From assembly GCA_020629545.1 (NCBI GenBank), contig JAHDDC010000003.1, positions 1-64,000 on the forward strand: 64,000 nt of DNA. Reading direction: 5' to 3'. Position numbers and translations under genes: made by a program. A model generated the notes under the pieces. That model was not told the origin of the DNA, did not search any database, and saw only the letters and a program-made list of their open reading frames with translations. Position 1 is the first letter of the stretch. The number at the start of each line of letters is the position of its first letter. The DNA comes from Hellea sp. Lineage in GTDB: Bacteria; Pseudomonadota; Alphaproteobacteria; Caulobacterales; Maricaulaceae. Shown piece after piece: positions 27,864 to 36,616 of this stretch.

Positions 27864-28675
27864 ATACTGAAATGATTACTCGCCCGGATCTCGAGGTTAC
27901 AAAACGGCATAAATTACGCAATGGCGTGCAAAAAATCGGATTTTTGTTGGCTATCCTGGCGCCGCTTACATTTATTATTGCTGGACTTGGTTCCAAAATA
28001 GGATTGTGGCACTGGTCTTTTGGTTTATCCAAATTGTCTTTGAAGCTTGGTCCACTGCTTTTATTATTGGGATTAGTTTTCGGAATCGTCGGAATTTTAC
28101 TTTGGTTTTTCGTACGTCCCCGCAAAGGTATTGTTTTAGCGTCTATCGCGACGATTATTCCGCTTTTGGGTCTTGTTCAGCTGGGGAGTGCTAAGTCCAA
28201 GGTCGAGAGCTTGCCATATATTCATGATATAACGACCAACACTCAATCTCCGCCCGTATTTTCTCAGGCGATAATTGACGCGCGATCCGCAGATGGTGCA
28301 ACAAATACATTGGATTATGTTGGAAAAACGGATCGCGAGGGCGGGACGCTCGTTTCGGTACTGCAAAATAAGGCCTATCCCGAAATTCGCCCGGTTTTGC
28401 GGTCTGAAGATAAAGCTGTTGTTTTCGGAGAAGCTCTCTCTTTGGTCAAGCAAGCGGGATGGGACATCGTGACGGAGGATGCCAATTCAGGCGTAATAGA
28501 GGCCACAGCGTCTACATTCTGGTATGGTTTCAAAGATGATGTGGTTATTCAGGTCAGGGAATCTGAAGGCGGGGGAACAATTGTCAATATGAGATCAGTC
28601 AGTAGAGTTGGCCAATCTGATATTGGGGCCAATGCAAGACGCTTAAGCGCTTTAATTGATGGTCTGAACCAGTAG
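27860..28675 (+). CDS. DUF1499 domain-containing membrane protein
   Basis: Three N-terminal TM segments; C-terminal GWDIVTEDANSGVIEATASTFWYGFKDDVVIQV...VNMRSVSRVGQSDIGANARRL. Confidence 0.85.
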   Translation: MNTEMITRPDLEVTKRHKLRNGVQKIGFLLAILAPLTFIIAGLGSKIGLWHWSFGLSKLSLKLGPLLLLLGLVFGIVGILLWFFVRPRKGIVLASIATIIPLLGLVQLGSAKSKVESLPYIHDITTNTQSPPVFSQAIIDARSADGATNTLDYVGKTDREGGTLVSVLQNKAYPEIRPVLRSEDKAVVFGEALSLVKQAGWDIVTEDANSGVIEATASTFWYGFKDDVVIQVRESEGGGTIVNMRSVSRVGQSDIGANARRLSALIDGLNQ

Positions 28676-28738
28676 CATTTTCAGTTCATTCATTGCGAAA
28701 TTTCCGATGCAGCCTAAATAGGAAGCAGGAGATATTCT

Positions 28739-29650
28739 GTGGCTAAAGATCCATACAAATTACTAGGCGTTCCACGAACTGCGAGCGACGCTGATATTCG
28801 AAAAGCTTATCGGGCGCTTGCAAAAAAATTGCACCCGGATGTTAATCCCGGAAATAAAGTCGCGGAAACTAAGTTCAAAGAAGTCACCGCGGCATATAAT
28901 TTGTTGTCAGACAAAGATCTGCGAGCCCGATACGACAGCGGCCAAGTTGACGCATCTGGTCAACAGCAAAATCCATTTGGCGCAGGCGGGTTTGGCGGAT
29001 TCCGGCGCACGGGAGCAGGCGGCCCGGGAGGGAATGATGACATGGCGGATCTGTTTTCCAGTCTGTTCGGTATGAATATGGGTGGAATGAATCCGAATCG
29101 CGGCGGTTTTGGGCAAACGGCCCGACGTCCTAAAAAAGGTGCAGATATCCGATATAAACTCAATCTGACTTTTATTGAGGCGCTTAAGGGCGGTAGTAAA
29201 AAAGTTCGGATGGGGGACGGTAAGACACTCAACGTCAAAATTCCAGTCGGTGTTGAAGATGGAGTAACCTTACGGCTGCGCGGTAAAGGGCAAGCCGGCG
29301 TCAACGGCGGCGCCCCTGGTGATGCTAAAGTTGATATTAGTGTTGGTAGCCATAAATATTTCTCCAGGGACGGCAACAAATTGCGACTCACACTGCCAAT
29401 ATCGTTGGAAGAGGCGATTTTAGGGGGTAAAATCAAAGTGCCAATGCCTGATGGTTCCGTTCAGTTAACGTTGCCACCCGGAACAAATTCTGGAAAAACT
29501 TTTCGGTTGAAGGGAAAGGGAATAAAAGGCGGTGACTTGCTTGTGACAACACAGATCATACTAAAAGACCCTAAAAACAAAGACTTAAAGGCGTGGGCAG
29601 AGGGAGAGAGCGACGGATCAAGCGGCAAAATTCGCGATAAACTGCTATAG
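28739..29650 (+). CDS. DnaJ/CbpA-type J-domain protein
   Basis: [35 protein letters not shown] plus DnaJ C-terminal domains; GTG start. Confidence 0.92.
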   Translation: MAKDPYKLLGVPRTASDADIRKAYRALAKKLHPDVNPGNKVAETKFKEVTAAYNLLSDKDLRARYDSGQVDASGQQQNPFGAGGFGGFRRTGAGGPGGNDDMADLFSSLFGMNMGGMNPNRGGFGQTARRPKKGADIRYKLNLTFIEALKGGSKKVRMGDGKTLNVKIPVGVEDGVTLRLRGKGQAGVNGGAPGDAKVDISVGSHKYFSRDGNKLRLTLPISLEEAILGGKIKVPMPDGSVQLTLPPGTNSGKTFRLKGKGIKGGDLLVTTQIILKDPKNKDLKAWAEGESDGSSGKIRDKLL

Positions 29651-29676
29651 GTCTTGATAGCTGAAGTCTGAACCCC

Positions 29677-29698
29677 ATATTCAGACTATATTCAGGGG
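29677..29698 (+). promoter_or_regulatory. 11-bp-spaced direct repeat, putative OmpR-family response-regulator site
   Basis: ATATTCAGACT|ATATTCAGGGG about 20 bp upstream of the PepSY-RR-HK genes. Confidence 0.5.
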
Positions 29699-29719
29699 TA
29701 AAGCTGTACTGATAAGACA

Positions 29720-30073
29720 ATGAAAAAATCAGTTCGACATATCAGTGCGGTCGCAATCACCGCTTTTGCAGCCATCGCGATGGCCATGCCTGCTGCCGCG
29801 AAGCCGAATAAAGGGAAAGCAAAAGGGCATACCAAGTATCATCAGCCCGTGCTTACCCAGTCATATATGCCGGCGGAGCGTTATCAAATGCCACAATGGG
29901 CTGAGCAAAAAATTTCGTACAGCCAGGCAAAATCTATCGCCAGATCCCGTTATCCAGGTGCCGAAATTGTTGATATTCGCCTGAAAGGCAATACATATCG
30001 TGTCCGCTTGGTTTTACAAAATAGCCAAATGGTTGATGTTTTGATTGACGCGGTCTCTGGTCGTATCCGATAA
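29720..30073 (+). CDS. PepSY domain protein (secreted)
   Basis: ISYSQAKSIARSRYPGAEIVDIRLKGNTYRVRLVLQNSQMVDVLIDAVSGRI. Confidence 0.85.
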   Translation: MKKSVRHISAVAITAFAAIAMAMPAAAKPNKGKAKGHTKYHQPVLTQSYMPAERYQMPQWAEQKISYSQAKSIARSRYPGAEIVDIRLKGNTYRVRLVLQNSQMVDVLIDAVSGRIR

Positions 30074-30101
30074 TCATCTGAAATTCTGAATCGGGGTATC
30101 C

Positions 30102-30779
30102 ATGCGCATTTTAGTTGTTGAAGACGATCCGGACCTGTCCAGGCAGTTGTCTGAGGCCTTGAAAGACACGGGCTATGCGGTTGATGTGGCCGACAATGGC
30201 GAAGACGGTCATTTTATGGGCGATACTGAGCCATATGATGCGGTTGTTCTTGATTTAGGTTTGCCCGTGATTGACGGGATTAGCGTCCTGCAAAAATGGC
30301 GTGCAGATGGTAAAAAGTTCCCCGTTCTTATTTTAACGGCGCGGGACCAATGGAGTGAAAAAGTTTCTGGTTTTGACGCTGGAGCTGATGATTATTTGAC
30401 CAAGCCATTCCATCACGAAGAACTTCTTGCCCGTCTTCGTGCTTTGCTGCGACGGGCCGCGGGACACACAACTGACTCGATAGATATTGGCGGGCTTTTG
30501 GTGGATAATCGCGCCGCGCGTTGTTTTGTCGACGGTATGCCAATAAAACTAACGTCGCATGAGTTTAGATTACTAAGCTACATGGCCATGCATAAAGGGC
30601 GCGTAATTTCGCGGACTGAGCTAGTCGAACATATTTACGATCAGGACTTTGATCGCGACTCAAACACTATTGAGGTCTTCGTCGGTCGCTTACGCCGGAA
30701 AATCGGTACAGACCGTATCGAAACCGTCCGCGGACTTGGTTACCGACTGATCGACCCTGAAAACGCTGTCAAGAAATAG
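30102..30779 (+). CDS. OmpR/PhoP-family response regulator
   Basis: MRILVVEDDPDLSRQL receiver; winged-helix C-terminus (SNTIEVFVGRLRRKIG). Confidence 0.95.
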   Translation: MRILVVEDDPDLSRQLSEALKDTGYAVDVADNGEDGHFMGDTEPYDAVVLDLGLPVIDGISVLQKWRADGKKFPVLILTARDQWSEKVSGFDAGADDYLTKPFHHEELLARLRALLRRAAGHTTDSIDIGGLLVDNRAARCFVDGMPIKLTSHEFRLLSYMAMHKGRVISRTELVEHIYDQDFDRDSNTIEVFVGRLRRKIGTDRIETVRGLGYRLIDPENAVKK

Positions 30780-30787
30780 CGCTTTCT

Positions 30788-32188
30788 TTGGAAACGGGGA
30801 CTGACAGGCATAATCCCTCACTCGTCACGCGACTCATTCGTAGTGCGGTGTTATGGACAGTCCCCATACTCTTCATCACAGCGCTGCTTCTAACTTGGTT
30901 TTACCGGTCTTCGACATATCGACTATTTGATGATCCGCTGGAAAACGCGATTACAGACCTAATTGCGGCCGTTGAAACAGGCGAAGCTTCGCTTCCTGCC
31001 AATACGCTATTTCTCACGCGCGAACCTATTGATCCTCGCTATCAACGCGCTTTGTCTGGTCGATATTGGATGATCGGAAAATATCTTAGCGACGGACAAC
31101 TCGTTCCTAGCCGCGCGTCAAGATCATTGTCTGGAGAGACCATAAGTTTGGCGCCATCCATTAAAAAGGCCATTGATGCGCAAAGCCAGAGTGAATTTCG
31201 AACGACCGCGATCGGACCAGATGATGAACCTCTTCGGGTTTTAGCCAGGCCCGTTATTCTGCCAAGCGGCGAGCTTTTGGTTATGATTGCAGCCGCAGAT
31301 ATTCGGGAGGCTCAGCGTGATGTAAGGCGGTTTGCCTTTCTGGCGACCGGATTAATGTTTCTGTTATCAGCTGCTGTCGCGTTTGCCGTATTTTGGCAGG
31401 TAAGGCTTGGATTAAGACCTATTTTCGATTTGAGGCAGCGCGTCGTTGATGTCCGTGAAGGGCGAATAGAAAGAGTCGACGGGATTTATCCGTCTGAGAT
31501 AGCCCCCCTTGCCAATGAACTCAATTCTTTGATTGATCATAATAAGGATGTGGTAGATCGAGCCCGAACTCATGTTAGTAATCTGGCTCATGGACTTAAA
31601 ACACCGCTTGCGGTCTTGATCAATGAAGCCGAAACATCCCGGTCCGGTTTGTCCGAAATTGTGATGCGCCAGGCCAACTCGATGAAGCGTCAGGTTGATC
31701 ACCATCTTCAACGTGCACGGGCGGCAGCCCGGGGGCAGGCAATTGGCGTTGTAACCTCTGTTGAGGAAACCGTGTTCCCGCTGGCTCGAACACTTGAAAA
31801 AATCTATCGCGACAAAGATATCGCATTTGATATTGATATTCCGGATGGTCTGTTGTTTCGAGGTGAAAAGCGGGATTTTGAAGAAATAACAGGAAACTTG
31901 CTTGATAACGCGTGTAAGTGGACACAGTCCCAGGTCAGAGTTTGGGCTAAATTGATTGATGAGGGTCAATTCACTTTGGAGGTCGGTGACGATGGTCCTG
32001 GTCTTGAGGAAGATCAGTATAGTGAGGCCTTAAAACGGGGCGCGCGGCTTGATGAAGCTACACCCGGAACAGGATTTGGACTTCCAATCGTTGAGGATCT
32101 GGCAAAGGCTTACAAGGGCGATTTAAAACTCGGCCGTTCTGAACTCGGTGGCCTCAGTGTGGTTTTAACATTGCCTGGGCGAGTGTGA
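30788..32188 (+). CDS. sensor histidine kinase (PhoQ-like)
   Basis: Two TMs, HAMP, HGLKTPLAVL H-box, NLLDNACKW, GDDGPGL, TGFGLPIVEDLA; TTG start. Confidence 0.93.
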   Translation: METGTDRHNPSLVTRLIRSAVLWTVPILFITALLLTWFYRSSTYRLFDDPLENAITDLIAAVETGEASLPANTLFLTREPIDPRYQRALSGRYWMIGKYLSDGQLVPSRASRSLSGETISLAPSIKKAIDAQSQSEFRTTAIGPDDEPLRVLARPVILPSGELLVMIAAADIREAQRDVRRFAFLATGLMFLLSAAVAFAVFWQVRLGLRPIFDLRQRVVDVREGRIERVDGIYPSEIAPLANELNSLIDHNKDVVDRARTHVSNLAHGLKTPLAVLINEAETSRSGLSEIVMRQANSMKRQVDHHLQRARAAARGQAIGVVTSVEETVFPLARTLEKIYRDKDIAFDIDIPDGLLFRGEKRDFEEITGNLLDNACKWTQSQVRVWAKLIDEGQFTLEVGDDGPGLEEDQYSEALKRGARLDEATPGTGFGLPIVEDLAKAYKGDLKLGRSELGGLSVVLTLPGRV

Positions 32189-32826
32189 TGGCGAAAGATC
32201 CTATACATCTTGAAAATCGGGAAAGTCTTGCTCGGCGTCAGATGTCGCCGACAGCTGGCCGGAATTCAAAACCGATTGCCGGAATTTTGAAAGATATCTT
32301 GCCGCAAAATGCAAAGGTCTTGGAAATTGCGAGCGGAACTGGTGAACATGCTGTTGCCATGTGCAATACGCGTCCAGATATTTTGTGGCAATCAAGCGAT
32401 CCAGATGCGAGATCCAGATTGAGCCAAGATGCGTGGCGAACGACGTGTCCAAAACAGATTTACCCATCTCTCGATATCGACACGACCAAGTTAGAGTGGT
32501 GGGGTGGGTTTTCCAGTTTTGATGTAATTTTTTGCGCCAACATGATCCACATAGCACCTTGGTCCGCTGCATTGGGTTTAGCAAAGGGCGCTTCACAGCT
32601 TTTGTCGGAAAACGGACTTGCCATTTTATATGGCCCCTTCCTTGAAGGGGCGAAAACAGCAGAATCTAACCTAAAATTCGACCTAAATCTCAAAGCCAGA
32701 AATCCGCTTTGGGGAGTGCGTTCGTTAGATTCTGTTAAGCATATGTTTGCAGATGTGGGTTTTAATCTGAGGGCACGTTATGAAATGCCCAAGGAAAACC
32801 GAATTTTGATTTTCTCCAGGCCATAA
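32188..32826 (+). CDS. DUF938 SAM-dependent methyltransferase-like protein
   Basis: VLEIASGTGEHAV, DVIFCANMIHIAPW, LYGPF. Confidence 0.88.
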   Translation: MAKDPIHLENRESLARRQMSPTAGRNSKPIAGILKDILPQNAKVLEIASGTGEHAVAMCNTRPDILWQSSDPDARSRLSQDAWRTTCPKQIYPSLDIDTTKLEWWGGFSSFDVIFCANMIHIAPWSAALGLAKGASQLLSENGLAILYGPFLEGAKTAESNLKFDLNLKARNPLWGVRSLDSVKHMFADVGFNLRARYEMPKENRILIFSRP

Positions 32827-32831
32827 TGGGT

Positions 32832-32858
32832 AAACATGACTCTTTTGTCATGTTTTAG
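32832..32858 (+). terminator. terminator-like hairpin after the DUF938 gene
   Basis: AAACATGAC TCTTTT GTCATGTTTT, 9-bp stem followed by short T tract. Confidence 0.6.
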
Positions 32859-32912
32859 TAAGAATTAGGATAGTCGCCCGCTTTCACACTGCGCCTGTAC
32901 GAGGAAAATATT

Positions 32913-34388
32913 GTGTTAAATCCCTCTTTGAGAATCACGTCCATTACAAGGACCTTAATGTTGGCGTCGTGTTTGACGTTTGCCGGTGGAATGGCCACTG
33001 CGCAAACACCGCCTCTTCAAGCGCAAAATTCGGTGGCCGACCTCGTGGAAGTTGTGAGCAAGGCCGTCGTTAATATTGTTGTCACAACAGACGATGGAGA
33101 AACTACATCTGAAGGTCAGGGTTCAGGTTTCGTAATTTCGAATACCGGGGAAGTCGTCACCAATTATCATGTGATCGACGGAGGAGACCGGATCACAGTT
33201 GTTTTCAATAACGGCGAGACATTTCCCGCCAAGATAATTGGTACGGATGAAGAAACTGATCTGGCACTACTGAAAATTTCGGCCAATGCAGCTTTTCCCG
33301 CAGTGAATTGGCATCACGGAAAACCGATTAGAATTGGAGACTGGGTAATCGCGATTGGTAACCCATTTGGTATCGGTCAATCGACAAGTCTCGGGATTAT
33401 TTCCGCGATTGGTAGAGATCGAGTGGAATCAGGCGCCTATGTTGATTACATTCAAACTGATGCAACAATAAATCGTGGTAATTCCGGCGGTCCATTGTTC
33501 AATCCTGCCGGAGATGTAATCGGCGTCAATTCAGCAATTTTCTCACCTACAGGCGCAAGTGTCGGTATTGGCTTTTCCATTCCCCATCAGACTGCTGAAA
33601 GCGTCATCAATGCTATTCGTAAAGATGGCCGAGTGCGCCGGGGGTGGCTTGGTGTTGGCTTACGAACCGCTGAGTTTTCAGGTGGTCCATCCGCAGCTGG
33701 TGCGAACGTCAATAATGTGATGAGCGGAAGTCCTGCACAGTTAGCAGGCCTTCAGGTTGATGATATTATTCTGAGGATAAACGGACGGACAATCGCAAAC
33801 TCGGTAGAAGCCACTCGTATCATAGGGGCATTGGGACCGGATGCACGTGTTTCGATGGATATCGAACGCAACGAAGCACCGATGACATTGACCATCCAAA
33901 TGGCAGAACGTCCTACCAAGGATCAAATAGATATTGCCATGGCTGGTGGTACTTATAGCACGGTCCCAGATGCAGCGCCGTCATATCCAAGTGCGCCATC
34001 ATATCAGGCGCAAGGCACGCCGGCACCGGCCGTGCCGCCAGGTGCCAATTCAAATTTAATGGCAACGGGTCTGAGTGTGGTAGATTTGTCCGCGTCCTTC
34101 CGTCAAACAATCGGTATGCGCCCAGACCAAGTCGGTGTTTACATTGAAAGCGTCGCGCCTGGCAGTACAGCCGCGAGCGTCGGGCTTGCACGTAATATGG
34201 TCATCATGGAAATGGAACAAGAACCACTTCCAAGCGTCAGACATCTAAGTGCTTTAATGCAGAAAGCTGCTGAGAATGGCCAATCCGAAGTGTTGTTTCT
34301 CGTGCGAATGGAAAGTGGCAGCGAGAATTACGCGGTTATGCCGCTCAGTGATTATTATATGGGACAAGCCGTTTATCAGCTAGAATAA
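32913..34388 (+). CDS. Do/DegP-like periplasmic serine protease with PDZ domains
   Basis: TNYHVIDGG, TDLALLKI, GNSGGPLFN (Ser), GRVRRGWLGV PDZ linker. Confidence 0.95.
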   Translation: MLNPSLRITSITRTLMLASCLTFAGGMATAQTPPLQAQNSVADLVEVVSKAVVNIVVTTDDGETTSEGQGSGFVISNTGEVVTNYHVIDGGDRITVVFNNGETFPAKIIGTDEETDLALLKISANAAFPAVNWHHGKPIRIGDWVIAIGNPFGIGQSTSLGIISAIGRDRVESGAYVDYIQTDATINRGNSGGPLFNPAGDVIGVNSAIFSPTGASVGIGFSIPHQTAESVINAIRKDGRVRRGWLGVGLRTAEFSGGPSAAGANVNNVMSGSPAQLAGLQVDDIILRINGRTIANSVEATRIIGALGPDARVSMDIERNEAPMTLTIQMAERPTKDQIDIAMAGGTYSTVPDAAPSYPSAPSYQAQGTPAPAVPPGANSNLMATGLSVVDLSASFRQTIGMRPDQVGVYIESVAPGSTAASVGLARNMVIMEMEQEPLPSVRHLSALMQKAAENGQSEVLFLVRMESGSENYAVMPLSDYYMGQAVYQLE

Positions 34389-34399
34389 AGGAGCAAGGT

Positions 34400-35071
34400 A
34401 TGAGGATTTTGGTTGTTGAAGATGATGAGGTTGCTGCGGATTACGTTCGCAAAGGCCTGATGGAAGCCGGTCATGTTGTAGACTTGGCGCCTGATGGTGA
34501 TCTGGGCTTGGAAATGGCCCGTGCAGCCGACTACGACGCCATGATTCTGGACCGTATGTTACCAAAACTTGATGGCTTGGAGCTCCTGGAGGCGCTTCGC
34601 GAGGACGGGGACAAAACACCGGTTCTCATTTTATCGGCTCTCGGAGAGGTCGATCAAAAAGTTGAAGGCCTACGGGCCGGAGGCGATGACTATTTGGCCA
34701 AGCCTTATGCCTTTACTGAGCTTTTGGCGCGTGTCGAGGCCATTGGGCGCCGAAGTGATCCTACAGCCGCGGTTACCAAACTCAAAGTGGGTTCGCTTGA
34801 AATGGATCTTTTAGCCCGAACCGTGCGTCGGGATGATCAGAATATTCTTTTGCAGCCCCGGGAATTCCGTCTTCTGGAATGTTTGATGCGCAATGCAGGT
34901 CAGGTTGTCACTAGAACAATGCTTTTGGAGAAGGTTTGGGACTATCACTTTGACCCCCAAACAAACGTTATCGATGTTCATATCTCGCGTTTACGCGGTA
35001 AGATTGATAAGGAGTTTGAGACTCCAATGCTCCATACTGTCAGAGGGGCAGGTTACCGCTTGCAGGTCTAA
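34400..35071 (+). CDS. OmpR-family response regulator
   Basis: MRILVVEDDEVAADYVRKGL ... NVIDVHISRLRGKID ... VRGAGYRL. Confidence 0.95.
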   Translation: MRILVVEDDEVAADYVRKGLMEAGHVVDLAPDGDLGLEMARAADYDAMILDRMLPKLDGLELLEALREDGDKTPVLILSALGEVDQKVEGLRAGGDDYLAKPYAFTELLARVEAIGRRSDPTAAVTKLKVGSLEMDLLARTVRRDDQNILLQPREFRLLECLMRNAGQVVTRTMLLEKVWDYHFDPQTNVIDVHISRLRGKIDKEFETPMLHTVRGAGYRLQV

Positions 35072-35095
35072 CGGCAAGGGGATAGCTAAGGTCTT

Positions 35096-36616
35096 ATGCT
35101 ACGCGCATTATCTAAGCTGTTTCGAAACACGATTTTCAGGCTCAGCCTCTTGGGGGCTGTGCTTTTTGTTGTCTCGCTTTTTTTCAGTCTGGGTTATGTC
35201 TATTACGCCACAGTTACGACGGAGCTTCGGGAGGTCGATAGGGATATCGAAGCGGAGGTTGAGGCGCTTAAAACAGCCTATGAGGAAAACGGACTCGCTT
35301 ATATTGCCAGGATTATAAATATCCGATCAGGTGCTTATGAAGGGCGTTACCTTCTAGAAACACGGACGAGATATCTTGGAAATCTTGCGTCTACGAGTAT
35401 GGATGAAGAGGGATATAAGCCCTTTACGCTCATTAACGGCGAGCCTGGAAAACCTTTTGTTTCCATGCGCATCGAATACACGCTTGAAAATCGAGATCTA
35501 GGTGATTCGTCTGATGCAGTATCAAGTTCCGATATCAAGGGATTTCAAAACCGGAGAATTAATGCTCTGTCTGGTTTTTTAGTCAATGATAATGGGGACC
35601 CAGTCGCGGGCCTGATTGTCGGGCGAGATGTTGAAGAGATCATGAGCAAGGCTGATATTGTCCGAAACGCAATTGTCACGTCGTCTTTGATTGCATTCGT
35701 TTTAGGACTTCTTTCCAGTATTTTTGTATCTCGTCGGTTTTCACGCCGGATTGAAGCCTTCAACCGTTTGGCGACTGATGTCCGAAGTGGACAGCTCGAT
35801 CGTCGAGCGCCGCGTAATTACAGCGAGGATGAACTTGATCTACTTGCAGACCATCTTAACAACATGCTGGATCACATTGATCGCTTGATGAAAGCAATGC
35901 GTTATGCTGGCGATAGTATTGCCCACGATTTGCGTTCACCGTTAACGCGTCTTCGAACCCGGCTCGAAAGCACAGCGGGCGAACTGAACAATCAAGAAGC
36001 ATCAGAAGCCCTATATGCGGCTGCTGACGACGCTGATCAACTTCTGAGCACCTTTGACAAAGTTCTGCGAATTGCCCGTCTTGAAGCCGGAGAACAGCGG
36101 GAAATGTTGCAGGAGCTTGATCCGAAGATCGTACTCGAAGACATGGCTGAATTTTATGAGCCGGCCTGCGAAGATGCCAAGTTGGAGTTTTCTGCAGATA
36201 TTCCAAGCGGACTCGTCATCCTGGCTGATCGCGGTTTGCTTTCGCAAGCGGTTTCGAATTTGCTGGAGAATGCTATCAAATATACGCCGGAAGGCGGAAA
36301 GGTTAAGCTTCAACTCGAAAGAAATAGTGCGAACCGTGTCGTGATATCCGTGACAGATGATGGACCTGGAATTCCGGCACCTGATCGGGAACGGGTCAAG
36401 GAACGATTTGTAAGATTAGACAAGAGCAGAACTGCGCCCGGAAGTGGTCTAGGGCTGGCGATGGTAGACGCAATTGCGACGCTCCATGAAGCAGAATTTG
36501 AGCTCAAAGATGGTATGGAGTCTGAACTCGGGCCGGGGCTATCCGTTCAAATTGTATTTCCCCGGCGTCGTCATCTCAGGCCGGCTGGGCGGCAAAAAAC
36601 GAAAACCGTTCAATGA
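35096..36616 (+). CDS. sensor histidine kinase
   Basis: Two TMs, HAMP, SIAHDLRSPLTRLRTR H-box, NLLENAIKYTPEGG, SGLGLAMVDAI. Confidence 0.95.
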   Translation: MLRALSKLFRNTIFRLSLLGAVLFVVSLFFSLGYVYYATVTTELREVDRDIEAEVEALKTAYEENGLAYIARIINIRSGAYEGRYLLETRTRYLGNLASTSMDEEGYKPFTLINGEPGKPFVSMRIEYTLENRDLGDSSDAVSSSDIKGFQNRRINALSGFLVNDNGDPVAGLIVGRDVEEIMSKADIVRNAIVTSSLIAFVLGLLSSIFVSRRFSRRIEAFNRLATDVRSGQLDRRAPRNYSEDELDLLADHLNNMLDHIDRLMKAMRYAGDSIAHDLRSPLTRLRTRLESTAGELNNQEASEALYAAADDADQLLSTFDKVLRIARLEAGEQREMLQELDPKIVLEDMAEFYEPACEDAKLEFSADIPSGLVILADRGLLSQAVSNLLENAIKYTPEGGKVKLQLERNSANRVVISVTDDGPGIPAPDRERVKERFVRLDKSRTAPGSGLGLAMVDAIATLHEAEFELKDGMESELGPGLSVQIVFPRRRHLRPAGRQKTKTVQ

